DNA from: Cephalothrix simula
Lineage: Eukaryota > Nemertea > Palaeonemertea > Archinemertea > Cephalotrichidae
DNA length: 11,807 nt
Direction: 5' to 3'
Assembly: GCA_035591015.1 (NCBI GenBank)
Contig: JAXIUW010194845.1
Coordinates: forward strand, 1 to 11,807
In this document: positions 1-8,712 of the stretch, in pieces
How positions within the stretch are numbered: the first letter of the stretch is position 1
Layout of the letters: every line of letters starts with the position of its first letter
Notes under the pieces: model-generated
Told to the model about the DNA's origin: nothing
Databases searched by the model: none
Seen by the model: only the letters and a program-made list of their open reading frames with translations
Position numbers and translations under genes: made by a program

Positions 1-21
1 AAAGCTTAATGTTGTTTAAAA

Positions 22-280
22 TATAGAATCCACTGTGGTTAAGCTATATGGTAGCTAACAATCAATGCCGGGATATTCCCTATTCTGATATAGTAGTATA
101 TTGCTTTATATTTCTTTAGAAATAAAAAATAAATAACGTTAGAGCTAACCGGGAACTGTATCGATCAAAATTCTAGATCAATACCATTCCCGGTTAGCTC
201 TGACGTAGCATATCAGAATAGGCAATATCTCGGCATTGATGGTTAGCTACAATATAGCTTAACCACAGTGGAATCCTATT
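22..280. mobile_element. Long fold-back (MITE-like) element, about 259 bp
   Basis: The left arm 23-92 (CCACTGTGGTTAAGCTATAT, GTAGCTAAC, ATCAATGCC, TATTCTGATAT) is mirrored by the right arm 210-279 (ATATCAGAATA, GGCATTGAT, GTTAGCTAC, ATATAGCTTAACCACAGTGG). An inner pair continues the stem: GTTAGAGCTAACCGGGAA (139-155) with TTCCCGGTTAGCTCTGAC (187-204), closing near GATC/GATC. The left side has about 45 unmatched AT-rich bases (94-138). No ORF and no obvious target-site duplication were seen. A non-autonomous fold-back transposon is the likeliest reading; a structured RNA locus is an alternative. Confidence 0.6.
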
Positions 281-1802
281 ACGTGCTTTCAGGGATATGA
301 AATGCTTTCGATCATCTATTTAACTGGTTGGCCCTTATATCTTCCTTCTAGAACAACAATCACCGTGTGTCTGCCAATCCCCTTTTCACATAAACTTGCT
401 TCATACAGCCACAAAATTGTATCGATGTATTTTCAAAAAATTGGGTTTCCTATCCGAATCTATTCCTTGAGTTTTTTAACGTTGTTATCTTTGGTGAAAA
501 AATATGGTGAGAGAATCGGATTTTCATCTTTGTACCTCGTGTTTGAATTCGATACATTATACATTCCCAACTTTGTAATTAATATTCAATGAATCTTCAG
601 TTGTTCACACTTCTTACCTCCTTTCCGATAATCTTACTCGAGCTTCCTCTTCCTACCTTAGTTTGCCATTTATATAATATATGATATATAATGTGATAAA
701 ATGACAATAGGAATGTTCAACGTAGTCAAATTTTCCTGTTAAAATTTACTGTGTTCCTTTTTTATATAAATATTTTGTAAACTATTTACTCTTTATAGCA
801 TATTTCGCCTCTGAGTAGAGTTATCTCGTAAAGATAATATAAACTTGTGATACCACAGAATGCTTACCTTAGGTATTGCTAAACTCATCTTTTCCAAAGT
901 ACTTTTCTCTATGACTCAACAAGTGCATGTGTAATTGCTTTGGATTCTGCCCTGATAAGCTAACACCTATGTATTAGCTGTATTAAGGTTAGTTGCATGA
1001 TGAAATCGTTTTCATGGAAACCATTTTCGTACCATGGCAACTGAAATTTTTTTTTTCGAATTTCTCTATAGATATATTTGTTACCTTTCTTTTTCTGGTA
1101 AAAATTTTCCTCAAAATAATTTTTTGTGTCTGGAACTATGATCAACTGTGCCATATAGTGAAATGTGTATGCCTCAAAATTGAACAAAAAATTGGTCAAC
1201 TTGAAAACAGAATTTCTACTAAATGAAATGGAATTCATACAAAATAAAAGTAGGAGTATATAAACAAAGAACAGAAGAATGTATTGCAATCATTATTTTA
1301 GTCATTGACCTTCCCAAATTTTCTATCCTTTGCTATTCATTTTGAGGAATTTTCGTTTTCTGCATGCAACTTGAACCTTAAATGTGTACAAAGTCGAATC
1401 TTCTAAAATTAAAACGAGCTTGTGTATAGTGACAATTCCGATGAAAATGCATGTAATAGACATAGAGAGCCGAAGTTATACTTAAGCCCATGGTTTCCAG
1501 GTTTTTAGCCTCATATTTCTTTTGCTTCCAACTTCCCTGTTTCCATAAGGACAAATGTCCGTTTTAACCCGATGCACGACGAATACTTTTAACTTTCGTG
1601 TCCATCAATGACATTTGGTTGGTATAAGATCGTAGAAGGCATGAAACCATGTCTGTGCAATAATAATTTTAACGGGTTTCGAGATAATTATGTGCATTAG
1701 CAGTAGCATATCTTGCCTTTTTTACGTTTTATGTTGACTCATGGGGTACATGTATATAAAATATAACCAAATAAATTGAGCTATGCCAAAATATTGATTT
1801 AA

Positions 1803-1825
1803 AAAATGGCGATGTTCGCCATTTT
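1803..1825. repeat. Perfect 10-bp stem hairpin
   Basis: AAAATGGCGA, a TGT loop, then TCGCCATTTT forms a perfect 10-bp stem in otherwise AT-rich DNA. It sits about 600 bp upstream of the DCST-like start. There is no T-run or promoter context, so its function is unknown and chance remains possible. Confidence 0.45.
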
Positions 1826-2015
1826 GAATTTGTTCACAATTGAAATTTCGAAACAAAATTGGTGTCAAATAAAAGCTCAAAGCAATTTTAGAGTCGTTAT
1901 AATCGAGACGGTCATGGGCAGAAAATTACAGTTCAGTCTTGTTCAGTATTCAAACATTTTTTATATAAATTGTTCCATTTTTAAAATCTTAAATTCATAT
2001 TTCGTTGGAACCAAA

Positions 2016-2068
2016 AACCTAATATAGAAAAATATAACCTAATTTAGAAAAATGATAATAATAATAAC
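2016..2068. repeat. 20-bp tandem repeat followed by a TAA microsatellite
   Basis: AACCTAATATAGAAAAATAT (2016-2035) is followed directly by AACCTAATTTAGAAAAATGA (2036-2055), with 17 of 20 positions identical, then by ATAATAATAATAAC. This looks like simple-repeat expansion in noncoding DNA. Confidence 0.6.
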
Positions 2069-2199
2069 ATTTCTTAGTATAGCTGTGTTTACCTAATGAC
2101 GTAAACGTTGCCTTAACAATGTTTGCTACTATTTGAAGGGATTCCCTCATTGATTTTAGCTAAATATATCATCTCTTCGTGATCTCCACCCAGTTCTAC

Positions 2200-2427
2200 G
2201 GCGCTAGTGGTTGGTTTTCAGACTAAGTTATTGACGAAATCGACTACATTAGTCATCTCCCAGATTCGGCCAGCGGAGGAGATATTCTATCATTTCGCGC
2301 GAAGTATCTCGACGCATCATATCACAAAATTATAATGTGATTTTATAATTATTAAAGACAAGACAGTTAGTAAATTAAGGACTTTAATAATTTGGATTCT
2401 GTTTCGGAAATATTTTAATATAAAAAA
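2200..2427 (+). promoter_or_regulatory. Probable 5' UTR and proximal promoter of the DCST-like gene
   Basis: Between about 2200 and 2320 the DNA becomes visibly richer in G+C and CpG (GGCGCTAG, ATTCGGCC, TTTCGCGCGAAG, CTCGACGC) than the AT-rich DNA on either side. That suits a start region for the gene whose ATG is at 2428. From 2320 to 2427 it is AT-rich, with an AAATTATAA/TTATAATT self-complementary stretch near 2329-2351. No TATA box or initiator can be assigned with confidence, and an upstream non-coding exon is not excluded. Confidence 0.35.
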
Positions 2428-2963
2428 ATGGTTCGAACCAACGGAGTTAGAACATACTCTTGTTCAATGGACGAAGTAAATGTTCGCCAAAAAATCGAAA
2501 ATGTGGAAAAACATTTAATACCTACGCCTGGAACGCCTTTAGAACCTAGCACGTCACCTAGTACAGAGAAGCCGACGGCCGCACCTTCAAGTTCTCAGGA
2601 TTCTATAGTACATTTTCCGATAAAGCCAAGACAACGCAAGAGAAAAGAGCCTTGTAATCCTTTTATATCTGTGATACGTTCAAGATATATTGGATTTTTT
2701 ATTGGGCCTCTTTATGGGGTTTTTGTGTATTACTATATAACCTATCTTATTTTAAATGGATCACAGTTAACAGTTGGGAATGTTGTCAGTCCTGGTCAGA
2801 GTCCGAATGATCAATATATTCGAGTACAAAAACGTGAAGTTGCTCCCAAAACTGTTGACGAAATTATTGCCGAACATGAAAATGAGAAAAAGGATGGTGT
2901 ACCAGGAAAAACTGCAAATGTTGAATCTGAACCAATTAAAAAGTTTTTGGATAATCGTATGAG
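2428..2963 (+). CDS. DCST-like gene, coding exon 1 (N-terminus, TM1 and long loop)
   Basis: The start ATG at 2428 sits in AAAAAAATGG, and an in-frame TAA at 2416-2418 lies just upstream, so this is the first in-frame start; Met14 is a weaker alternative. The exon encodes 178 full codons plus two bases. Residues 31-60 are Pro/Ser/Thr-rich and low complexity. KPRQRKRK (66-73) just before TM1 fits a cytosolic N-terminus by the positive-inside rule. TM1 is about 88-109. N110 in NGS would be a glycosylation sequon outside the cell. Residues 111-178 are polar and charged, with a dibasic QKR (134-136). The exon ends at AG|GTAAGC (intron starts 2964), a strong donor. Reading through would stop immediately at TAA 2965-2967, which supports splicing here. 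The N-terminal half has no landmark that alone identifies the family; its assignment rests on position, TM1 and matching splice phase. Confidence 0.8.
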
Positions 2964-5900
2964 GTAAGCTATGATTTTACTCTACAATGTATTAATTTCT
3001 TTTTAACAACCTCATCTTGTTTAATATCCCTTAATTATCCTCTACTCACTTAAATGTTTTAATGATTCGATGATCATGAAGATGCAATTTTGGATACGAT
3101 GTTGCTGGGCTAATTAACATATTATTATCATTAATTTGTTTAATATTGAACAATATAAACCATGCTGATTCTCTGCATTTGAGTTAATTGTCGTACTCTA
3201 TTTCTCTAATTATTTTTTAATTGTTTCAAATATTTAACCAGAAATCATGAGTTATCTGGGTTTATTTTTATTTAGAATAAAATATGTAAACCCTTTAGTC
3301 TAAGCGCCATCTATAATACTTGGTGGTTCAAGTTGCTTTAAATCTTACTACGCAGTTAAACGATTGGGGATAATTCTGATAAAATAATACTTCCAGCTTT
3401 CTACTTACTTCAAACACATCTTTTGAATAACATTTTCCTGAATTTTGTTTCTAAAAAAACAGTAGAGTTTACCTTAAACATCTTCAGAGTTTTTTTATTA
3501 AAAGTTGACAGTGACATCCCTTCCGGAAAATGTAGGAACTGTTTATTCTGGCAGCCATTTTGATGTCGATCGATCTCATTATGTTGTGCCATCATAGTAT
3601 CACAATACCTATCTTGTCGATGATAATGGTGTATCTCTGTTATTCTTGAATTAGCATGTAATGCGCGTGATGCGATAGAAAAAAAAAGATATAGGAAAGT
3701 AAGGTGTATGTAATAAGAACATGGGTGTGAAAAATAAATAAAGAAAGATATTCTTTGTTAGTTCTTGAAATATTTTTTATCGATTGTTGCGAAACTTTAT
3801 CGCTACTTTTTAGGACTAAATATATGGCCATTAATGCAGGCAAAAGGCTAAAATATATAGCCATAAAATCGGCTCGCAAGAATGAATCTTGTGGGCCGAT
3901 ATTGGCTATATCAGCCTTCACCTCTCTCATGGACTACGAAGGTGATGCTCCCAGTGTGCCTGTAGTTGCACTAACCTGGGAATATGGTGTAAAGTTAAAA
4001 ATCAACTTTATAATTTGAAAAATAATAAAATTTATGGTGCCTTTAAAAATTCGTATTCAATTAAATTGTAAATTGTATATTTTTCGAAGTTAACACCCAG
4101 AGACACCTATTATTAAAAGTAGCGAAAAGCATAATATCACCAACTATCTAGAGATAATGGGTTTTGAAATACCCTCATAATTTTGCTTTCATAGCGCTTC
4201 GGTCGGATAAATATTTCAAGCAAAATTCATCGGGCATGTTCAAAACCCATATTTCCAAAATAGTTAGTGATATTGTACTAATATAGGGATCTTTCTTTTT
4301 ATTGTTGTACAAGATGTGTAATCGTGTAAGTACACACATGTAGCACTTTAAATTTTATTATTGAAATTAAGCAGTTTTAGACGAGGGTGCAAATTTTTAC
4401 CTTCTTAGTAGCCAACATACTACCAAGTGTTAGTTGCTTTAATCATCTTTTAGTAAAGATGGTGACTTTTTCTTTTTATATTATCTTTTTCCTATTTTTA
4501 AAGATGAAGTTAAAGTAAAAATATTTGTTTTCATTTATATTGCAACATAAAATCTACAGTGGACCATATCTTGAGCAACATCACCAAATCCATCTTCCAA
4601 TGATTTTTTGTTCCGTTATGTCACTTATAATATTTCATTTCTTTCATTACAGTCATATCATCGGAGGATCTGTCGGTGCAGGCACTGGAGTTGCGCTTGC
4701 TATAGGAAGCGTATTCTCGGCTCAAATTAGATGCGGGATGATGTTGATTATTCCAAGTATCTGCGCTAGGAGAGGAAGAGCTTTTATGATAACAGCTGCT
4801 ACGGGTTTTCTGCTGTCGGGTCCGATAGCCACCATCGACTACAACATTCAACAAGTTGTCACCAGTCTTACTTGCATGTATGAGCAAGTTAAGAGCATGG
4901 CTGATCTTTATGTTGAACAATTCAAGCAAGTCTGGACCGATACTTTTGGTGTATTCCAGCAAGTCAATGGCCTGATGCAGAGCTACCACGAGCAGATGAA
5001 GGAACTCGCCATGAACGCTACCGCCACAAGTAGAAAGAAGTTTTTGGAAACTAAACACAAACTGGAGTCACAGCTTCGTGATTTGAAGTATCGAATGAAG
5101 AAAGTTCAAAGGACTTTAAATTCTCCAGTTGTTCGCGCCGCCGGATATATGTGCGAGAAGACACAATCCGCTTTGGCATGGGTCAGTGGTGCGGGAAGAA
5201 CCGCGCACAGTTGGTTTGAAAAAGCGGCGATGGATATTCATGGTTTCCTAAATGGTATATCACGCACAAAAAGAGAAACAGAAGGAGAAGGTGATGCTTG
5301 TGGACTCTCCTACATGATACCTGATATCAATGTGTACAGCCCGGATATTAATTTCGACGCCTTGACAAATTTCCTTGATAAGCTGAACCCTGGTATCAAA
5401 CTAATGGATGTAGACTTTGATCAAGTCACAGAAGAATTAGAATATCATAGCATTGCTAATATTCGGCAGCGATTGAAGATGATTCTGCGAACTGTATTCG
5501 TGATGGTTCATAATTATAGCGGATATATCAAGACCATATTTTATCTGTCGATTATTTTGGTTATACGCGATGCGTTTATTTACATGCGGAACTACTATTC
5601 AGATGATGTTTTTGATAATATGATGGTTGATGACAACCTTCGTCAAGTTTGGCGCAGTGGTGAGAAAGAGAAAATACTTCCCTTGCGAAAATGGGAACTA
5701 ACATTAAAGTATCAATACAGTGCGGCGGTAAAATTATCGAAAGCGGAAGCGAAGAGAATATTCTTTCAAGCTGTTCCGACAATCCTGTTTACCGTTGTTG
5801 CTATATCGATTTGTATCGTTGATTACGCTTTTTCAAGTCTCTTGCATATGTTCCGCCGCGAGGGAGAGTTTGGAATATCCTATAAGGGTATGGAACAAGG

Positions 5901-6432
5901 AGTATCATTCCAAGCATTTTTACCAGGACTTAAAACTGGTGACATTGATGTTTCTGCACTTAAATTAAAAGGATTTAACCTCAGCACGGAGCCGTGCCTA
6001 CCTCGTGCGATGGACACAGATCAAACAACAACTGTAGTTATTATATCAATTGTAACTGTATCATTCCTTTCTTGCATCTTTAATGCCTACGCCTACAGGC
6101 TCCGGGCTAAAATTTGCAACCTTTACTTTCCACAGAGAGCGAAGGAAAGAGCCCAATATCTTTACAAACGAATCGCCGTAGGCCGCGCTATGCGTCGAAT
6201 TCAGCTACCTATGATGGTAGGTCGGGAACTTGATAAGAGAGACAGATCTGCTGAATTTTCTTATATCAGTACAAAATTATATAAACTTATGACCTGTTGC
6301 CGGCAAGTGGATGACAATTGTCCCTCGTGTTTACATGTGATGAAAAAAGATGAGGAACGATCGTACTGTATAACTCGAAAAGGGGTTAAATATATTGCTA
6401 ATATCTGTGAAGACTGCCATAAGGATATATAA
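2428..6432 (+). CDS. DC-STAMP domain-containing membrane protein, DCST1/DCST2-like (two exons: 2428-2963 and 4653-6432)
   Basis: The spliced product is about 771 residues, close to vertebrate DCST2 and a little longer than DCST1. Visible order: cytosolic Ser/Pro/Thr-rich N-terminus with a basic patch (about 66-73), TM1 (88-109), polar loop (110-179), TM2 (181-202), short cytosolic turn with IRCGMMLIIP and ARRGRAF, TM3 (223-243) with the family-like SGPIATIDYN, a long helical ectodomain (about 246-468), TM4 (470-492), TM5 (550-578), second exposed segment, TM6 (638-660), and a Cys-rich tail (727-767). The stretch RCxxxxxxP then RRGR then GP is what I recognise from DCST proteins, as is ILPLRKWEL before TM5. 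Family knowledge: DCST1/2, nematode SPE-42/SPE-49 and fly sneaky are sperm membrane proteins needed for gamete fusion or post-entry steps; human DCST1 is also described as an E3 ligase. A role on sperm is inferred. I cannot separate DCST1 from DCST2 orthology, so I give no symbol. Confidence 0.88.
3844..3918 (+). ncRNA. Pre-miRNA-like intronic hairpin (candidate)
   Basis: A roughly 75-nt imperfect palindrome lies within the intron of the DCST-like gene. The core arm CGGCTCGCAAGA (3870-3881) pairs with TCTTGTGGGCCG (3887-3898) through 12 continuous pairs, two of them G-U when read as + strand RNA. The arms continue outward through ATCGG/CCGAT, GCCA/TGGC, ATATAG/CTATAT and AAGGCT/AGCCTT with small bulges. 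Length, short loop, G-U wobbles and bulges resemble an animal pre-miRNA in sense with its host gene. I recognise no known miRNA seed; the CGGCTCGC word is shared with mature miR-375, but the rest does not match. A small MITE or a chance palindrome is the main alternative. Confidence 0.35.
4133..4274. mobile_element. Fold-back (MITE-like) element in the intron, 142 bp
   Basis: Two arms form one long imperfect palindrome. The left arm starts AATATCACCAACTAT (4133) and contains ATGGGTTTTGAA, then ATTTTGCTT. The right arm contains AAGCAAAAT, TTCAAAACCCAT and ends ATAGTTAGTGATATT (4274). The apex is near GCGCTTCGGTC (4193-4203). There is no coding capacity, and no clear target-site duplication was seen at the ends. 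The shape suits a non-autonomous fold-back or palindromic MITE; its superfamily cannot be named from the sequence. Confidence 0.6.
4653..6432 (+). CDS. DCST-like gene, coding exon 2 (TM2-TM6, ectodomain, DC-STAMP-like region, Cys-rich tail)
   Basis: The acceptor is a pyrimidine-rich run ending ATTACAG at 4652. The first base completes the split codon (AG from exon 1 plus T gives Ser179), then His180 starts TM2. One uninterrupted exon carries the other 592 codons to TAA 6430-6432. Landmarks: IRCGMMLIIP (204-213), RRGRAF (218-223), SGPIATIDYN (234-243), Cys253, a long amphipathic, coiled-coil-prone stretch (about 250-340), sequons N300-A-T, N466-Y-S and N621-L-S, furin-like R383-T-K-R386, Cys395, ILPLRKWEL ahead of TM5, Cys627, and the tail cysteines 727, 728, 735, 738, 751, 764 and 767. 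GC content is clearly higher than in the flanks. The frame stays open upstream to 4525, but those extra 43 codons are AT-rich intron lacking family features, so I do not start there. Confidence 0.9.
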
Positions 6433-6461
6433 TCAATCATTTTTGTTGAATTAGGCATTAC

Positions 6462-6730
6462 ACTTTGGCGAAAGTTATTTTCTATTTCATTTTAATTTAT
6501 TCTTTCTGTTTTTTTCACATATCTTTTGGCATGAGTTAAAATTGCTCTGAATGCAAAGAAAGTCACGTGAATGCTTGATAGAAAAGTATTCTTTAGTAAA
6601 GCTCATTCATCAAAAAAAGCTGAATATGAGCCAGTAGGTATATTACAGGTGGTACAAAAGAAACATATGAGCACAAATTCTTTTTCCTATCTTAAATGTA
6701 TTTAGGAATATTTTTAACTTTCGCCAAAGT
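6462..6730. mobile_element. 269-bp block bounded by a perfect 16-bp inverted repeat (possible MITE or 3' UTR structure)
   Basis: ACTTTGGCGAAAGTTA (6462-6477) and its exact reverse complement TAACTTTCGCCAAAGT (6715-6730) lie 237 bp apart, beginning 30 bp after the DCST-like stop codon. The spacer is AT-rich and has no coding potential. Terminal inverted repeats of this length suit a small non-autonomous DNA transposon, though no clear target-site duplication is visible. If the block lies in the 3' UTR, the arms could also pair in the mRNA. Confidence 0.45.
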
Positions 6731-6888
6731 TTATTCAATTATTTAAAATTGTACATATATATTTTTATAAGTGTCATTTTATTTATATTTTACATTGTCA
6801 ACTGTAAATTGTTTAGGCATCAATTGCCTGCTTTATGTGATAATATTTAGTTTTCTTAATTTGTTAAAAATGGGTTTAAACGGGAGAG

Positions 6889-6917
6889 ATCCTTATTTAG
6901 GCTTGTGCCTAAAGGAT
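6889..6917 (+). repeat. Short bulged hairpin downstream of the DCST-like gene
   Basis: TTTAGGC (6896-6902), loop TTGT and GCCTAAA form a perfect 7-bp stem. It is extended after a 3-nt bulge by ATCC/GGAT. It may lie in the 3' UTR. No known element matches. Confidence 0.4.
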
Positions 6918-8525
6918 ACTAACTTGGGTCGGGTGCTACCTTAACGATTTTTTAAAGTGTAAGGGTTAATTTTTATATTAACATTGCTTATAGCAATTTT
7001 AGAGGGCTTACATTATATAGTCTTAAAGATTTACAGAAAGCAAATAAAAAAATAAAATATGGTTTTAGAATACATTCTCTCGTAAATAGAAATGTGATAA
7101 TACTTGTATAGAATATATTGTAAATTGACGCTTTAAAATATAAACAAACTGTAGGGCCATATTGATTTGTACATATTTTATGTATAAATATCAAATTATA
7201 AAAAACTTAAATGTGGAGTTTTAGCCTCGTATGACAGAATATATCGTCCATGATTTCAATGGTGACAATAGTTTAGTTTTGTACTAAGAATAAAATTAAT
7301 AAAAATTTTTAGAATTATGATTTGGCGGTTTAAAAATCTTAATTATAAATTCCCAAAAAATTTGATTTTTCATTTCGTTAAAATATTGACAAGAATTTGG
7401 ATAAAATATTTTAAATCATTAAAAATAACAAAACCACTTAATAATTATGTACATTGCGAAAAATAGATGTCTTAAATAGATTTATCTTATTTTCTGTGCC
7501 CACAAACATTGATTATATATATATATTCTTTCTTTAGTTATAATGTGTATAAACATTGAAGGTTATGATTGTCTCGAACGGGTATGTGATACATGAAATG
7601 AATGTTCATGACTTAGCTGACCAGAGCCTGTAGTTAATTTTTCAACTTTGAAAATGTAATTAAATGATAAAATATGATTATGGTTATGACAGGTTTCCGG
7701 GCTGCTAAATTCTAGTCAGAGAAATTGTGATCCTAACGAATTTCCTTCCAACTTAACGTGTGATCTTTTTTACGTATGTTTTATATGATTAAGCGGTAAA
7801 GAGTCTTTATTACTTTTTGTTTCAAAGATTGGTTGATTTGTTTAAAAGATTGATTTTGACAGTAATGCAGTCAGTGTATATTTGTAAATGAATAATTATA
7901 TATTGCTGTGATTCTGAAAATATGTAGTCAACAAAATTTTTCTATGAACTAGTGTCATACATGTACATTAATAAATAATTTCGAAAATTATTTCGTCTTA
8001 TAGCCAAGTACCAAAATGCAAAAGATATATGTTATTTGTACATGTATTTTTTAGCTTTTAGCTAGTTTATGTGAGCTTAAAGTATAACAAGGTATAAAGC
8101 TGTAAACAATGCTATACATATTAGTTTGGTACTCTGGCTTTTTGTCGTTATAACTTTTGAAGTGTGCATCATTTAGATTACAACTTGACCCTTACACCCT
8201 TTGTACCATCTTTGATCTTTTGATAATTGACTCTAAAAGTGAAAAGTGTTTCATTTAATTCCAATAAACTATGTATTGTGTCTATGATATCTGATATAAT
8301 GCTCTATAAATTTTCCTATGGAATTAATTTTGTTGTTGACTCTTGTAAAATATATGGATTATCTATGGAATTACTACATTCTTTGTTTTCTTTTTTGCTT
8401 GTTTCAGTCTCTCTCTCTATAAATCGTTTGTAACGTCCAGTTTACATTCATCCCAAACTGGGCTATCTTTGTTTAACGTAAATGGACTTAAATGGACCAT
8501 CATCTTGATTGAAGCAGGTTCACTA

Positions 8526-8593
8526 TCTAAGGTGGACAACACTTCTTCCATGTATACCATCTGAGGTGGATAACAATTCGTCCCTGCTGTACC
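8526..8593. repeat. Diverged 34-bp tandem duplication
   Basis: Copy 1 (8526-8559) begins TCTAAGGTGGACAACACTTC; copy 2 (8560-8593) begins TCTGAGGTGGATAACAATTC. They agree at 22 of the first 28 positions and then drift. A third partial echo, GTGGACAAC, is at 8625-8633. The unit is not a multiple of three, so a protein repeat is unlikely. The open frame through it (8509-8742) has no recognisable domain. Confidence 0.5.
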
Positions 8594-8712
8594 GGCTTGA
8601 TAATTGCAAGGCTATATCTTGGCTGTGGACAACATCATGCCTTTTTCTTTGTCACTGTGATCGCGGTGACATCCACACGTGCTGTAGTGATTTCGTCGGG
8701 ATATTGTGGGCC

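Larger units (their letters stand above)
281..2199. other. AT-rich stretch with no supported gene
   Basis: Open frames here (for example 302-592 on + and 960-1289 on -) are rich in Phe, Ile, Leu, Lys and Asn with no domain or motif, as expected of AT-rich noncoding DNA. The only local structures are a perfect short hairpin at 1803-1825 and a 20-bp tandem repeat plus TAA-type microsatellite at 2016-2068. Distal regulation of the downstream gene is possible but nothing specific supports it. Confidence 0.6.
2964..4652 (+). other. Phase-2 intron of the DCST-like gene (1,689 bp)
   Basis: The boundaries are GTAAGC at the donor and a pyrimidine tract followed by ATTACAG at the acceptor. The phase is 2 on both sides, so the two exons join in frame without any intermediate exon. 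The intron is AT-rich and holds two structured elements described separately: a pre-miRNA-like hairpin (3844-3918) and a fold-back element (4133-4274). A small hairpin near 4446-4463 (CATCTTT, TAGT, AAAGATG) is probably incidental. No other gene is apparent inside it. Confidence 0.8.
6433..8499. other. Downstream AT-rich region with no supported gene
   Basis: The region begins with the probable 3' UTR. The first canonical AATAAA signals I see are at 7043 and 7051, about 610 bp after the stop, with more near 7290; none is clearly the true poly(A) site. It also contains the inverted-repeat block 6462-6730, a hairpin at 6889-6917, an AT dinucleotide run near 7515, and a self-complementary AAATAATTT/AAAATTATTT near 7974-7994. 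Open frames are short and compositionally random. Confidence 0.5.

Noticed and set aside
302-592. 96-codon plus-strand open frame next to the fold-back element, considered as a transposon gene
   Set aside because: There is no transposase motif or domain, and its composition is that of random AT-rich sequence. The fold-back has no other sign of coding capacity.
960-1289. 109-codon minus-strand open frame with a hydrophobic start
   Set aside because: It is dominated by Phe, Ile, Lys and Asn from AT-rich DNA, with an overlapping open frame on the other strand and no motif.
3844-3918. Identification of the intronic hairpin as miR-375
   Set aside because: Only the short CGGCTCGC word is shared. 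The 5' seed of mature miR-375 is not present at the expected place, and the other arm differs.
3755-4018. Possible cassette exon of the DCST-like gene (open frame after an acceptor-like CTACTTTTTAG at 3813)
   Set aside because: The acceptor phase would fit, but the donor-like GGTGTAA and GGTGATG sites leave phase 1, not the phase 2 that exon 2 needs. The peptide has no DCST landmark, and the frame runs through the hairpin. Direct joining of exon 1 to 4653 is in frame without it.
4525-4652. Upstream extension of exon 2 starting at the ATG at 4525
   Set aside because: It is AT-rich and ends in a pyrimidine tract plus ATTACAG; the recognisable family sequence begins only after this acceptor. 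It is open by chance.
4621-5058. 145-codon minus-strand open frame
   Set aside because: It lies antisense to the confident DCST-like exon and has no domain. It is a shadow of the real coding strand.
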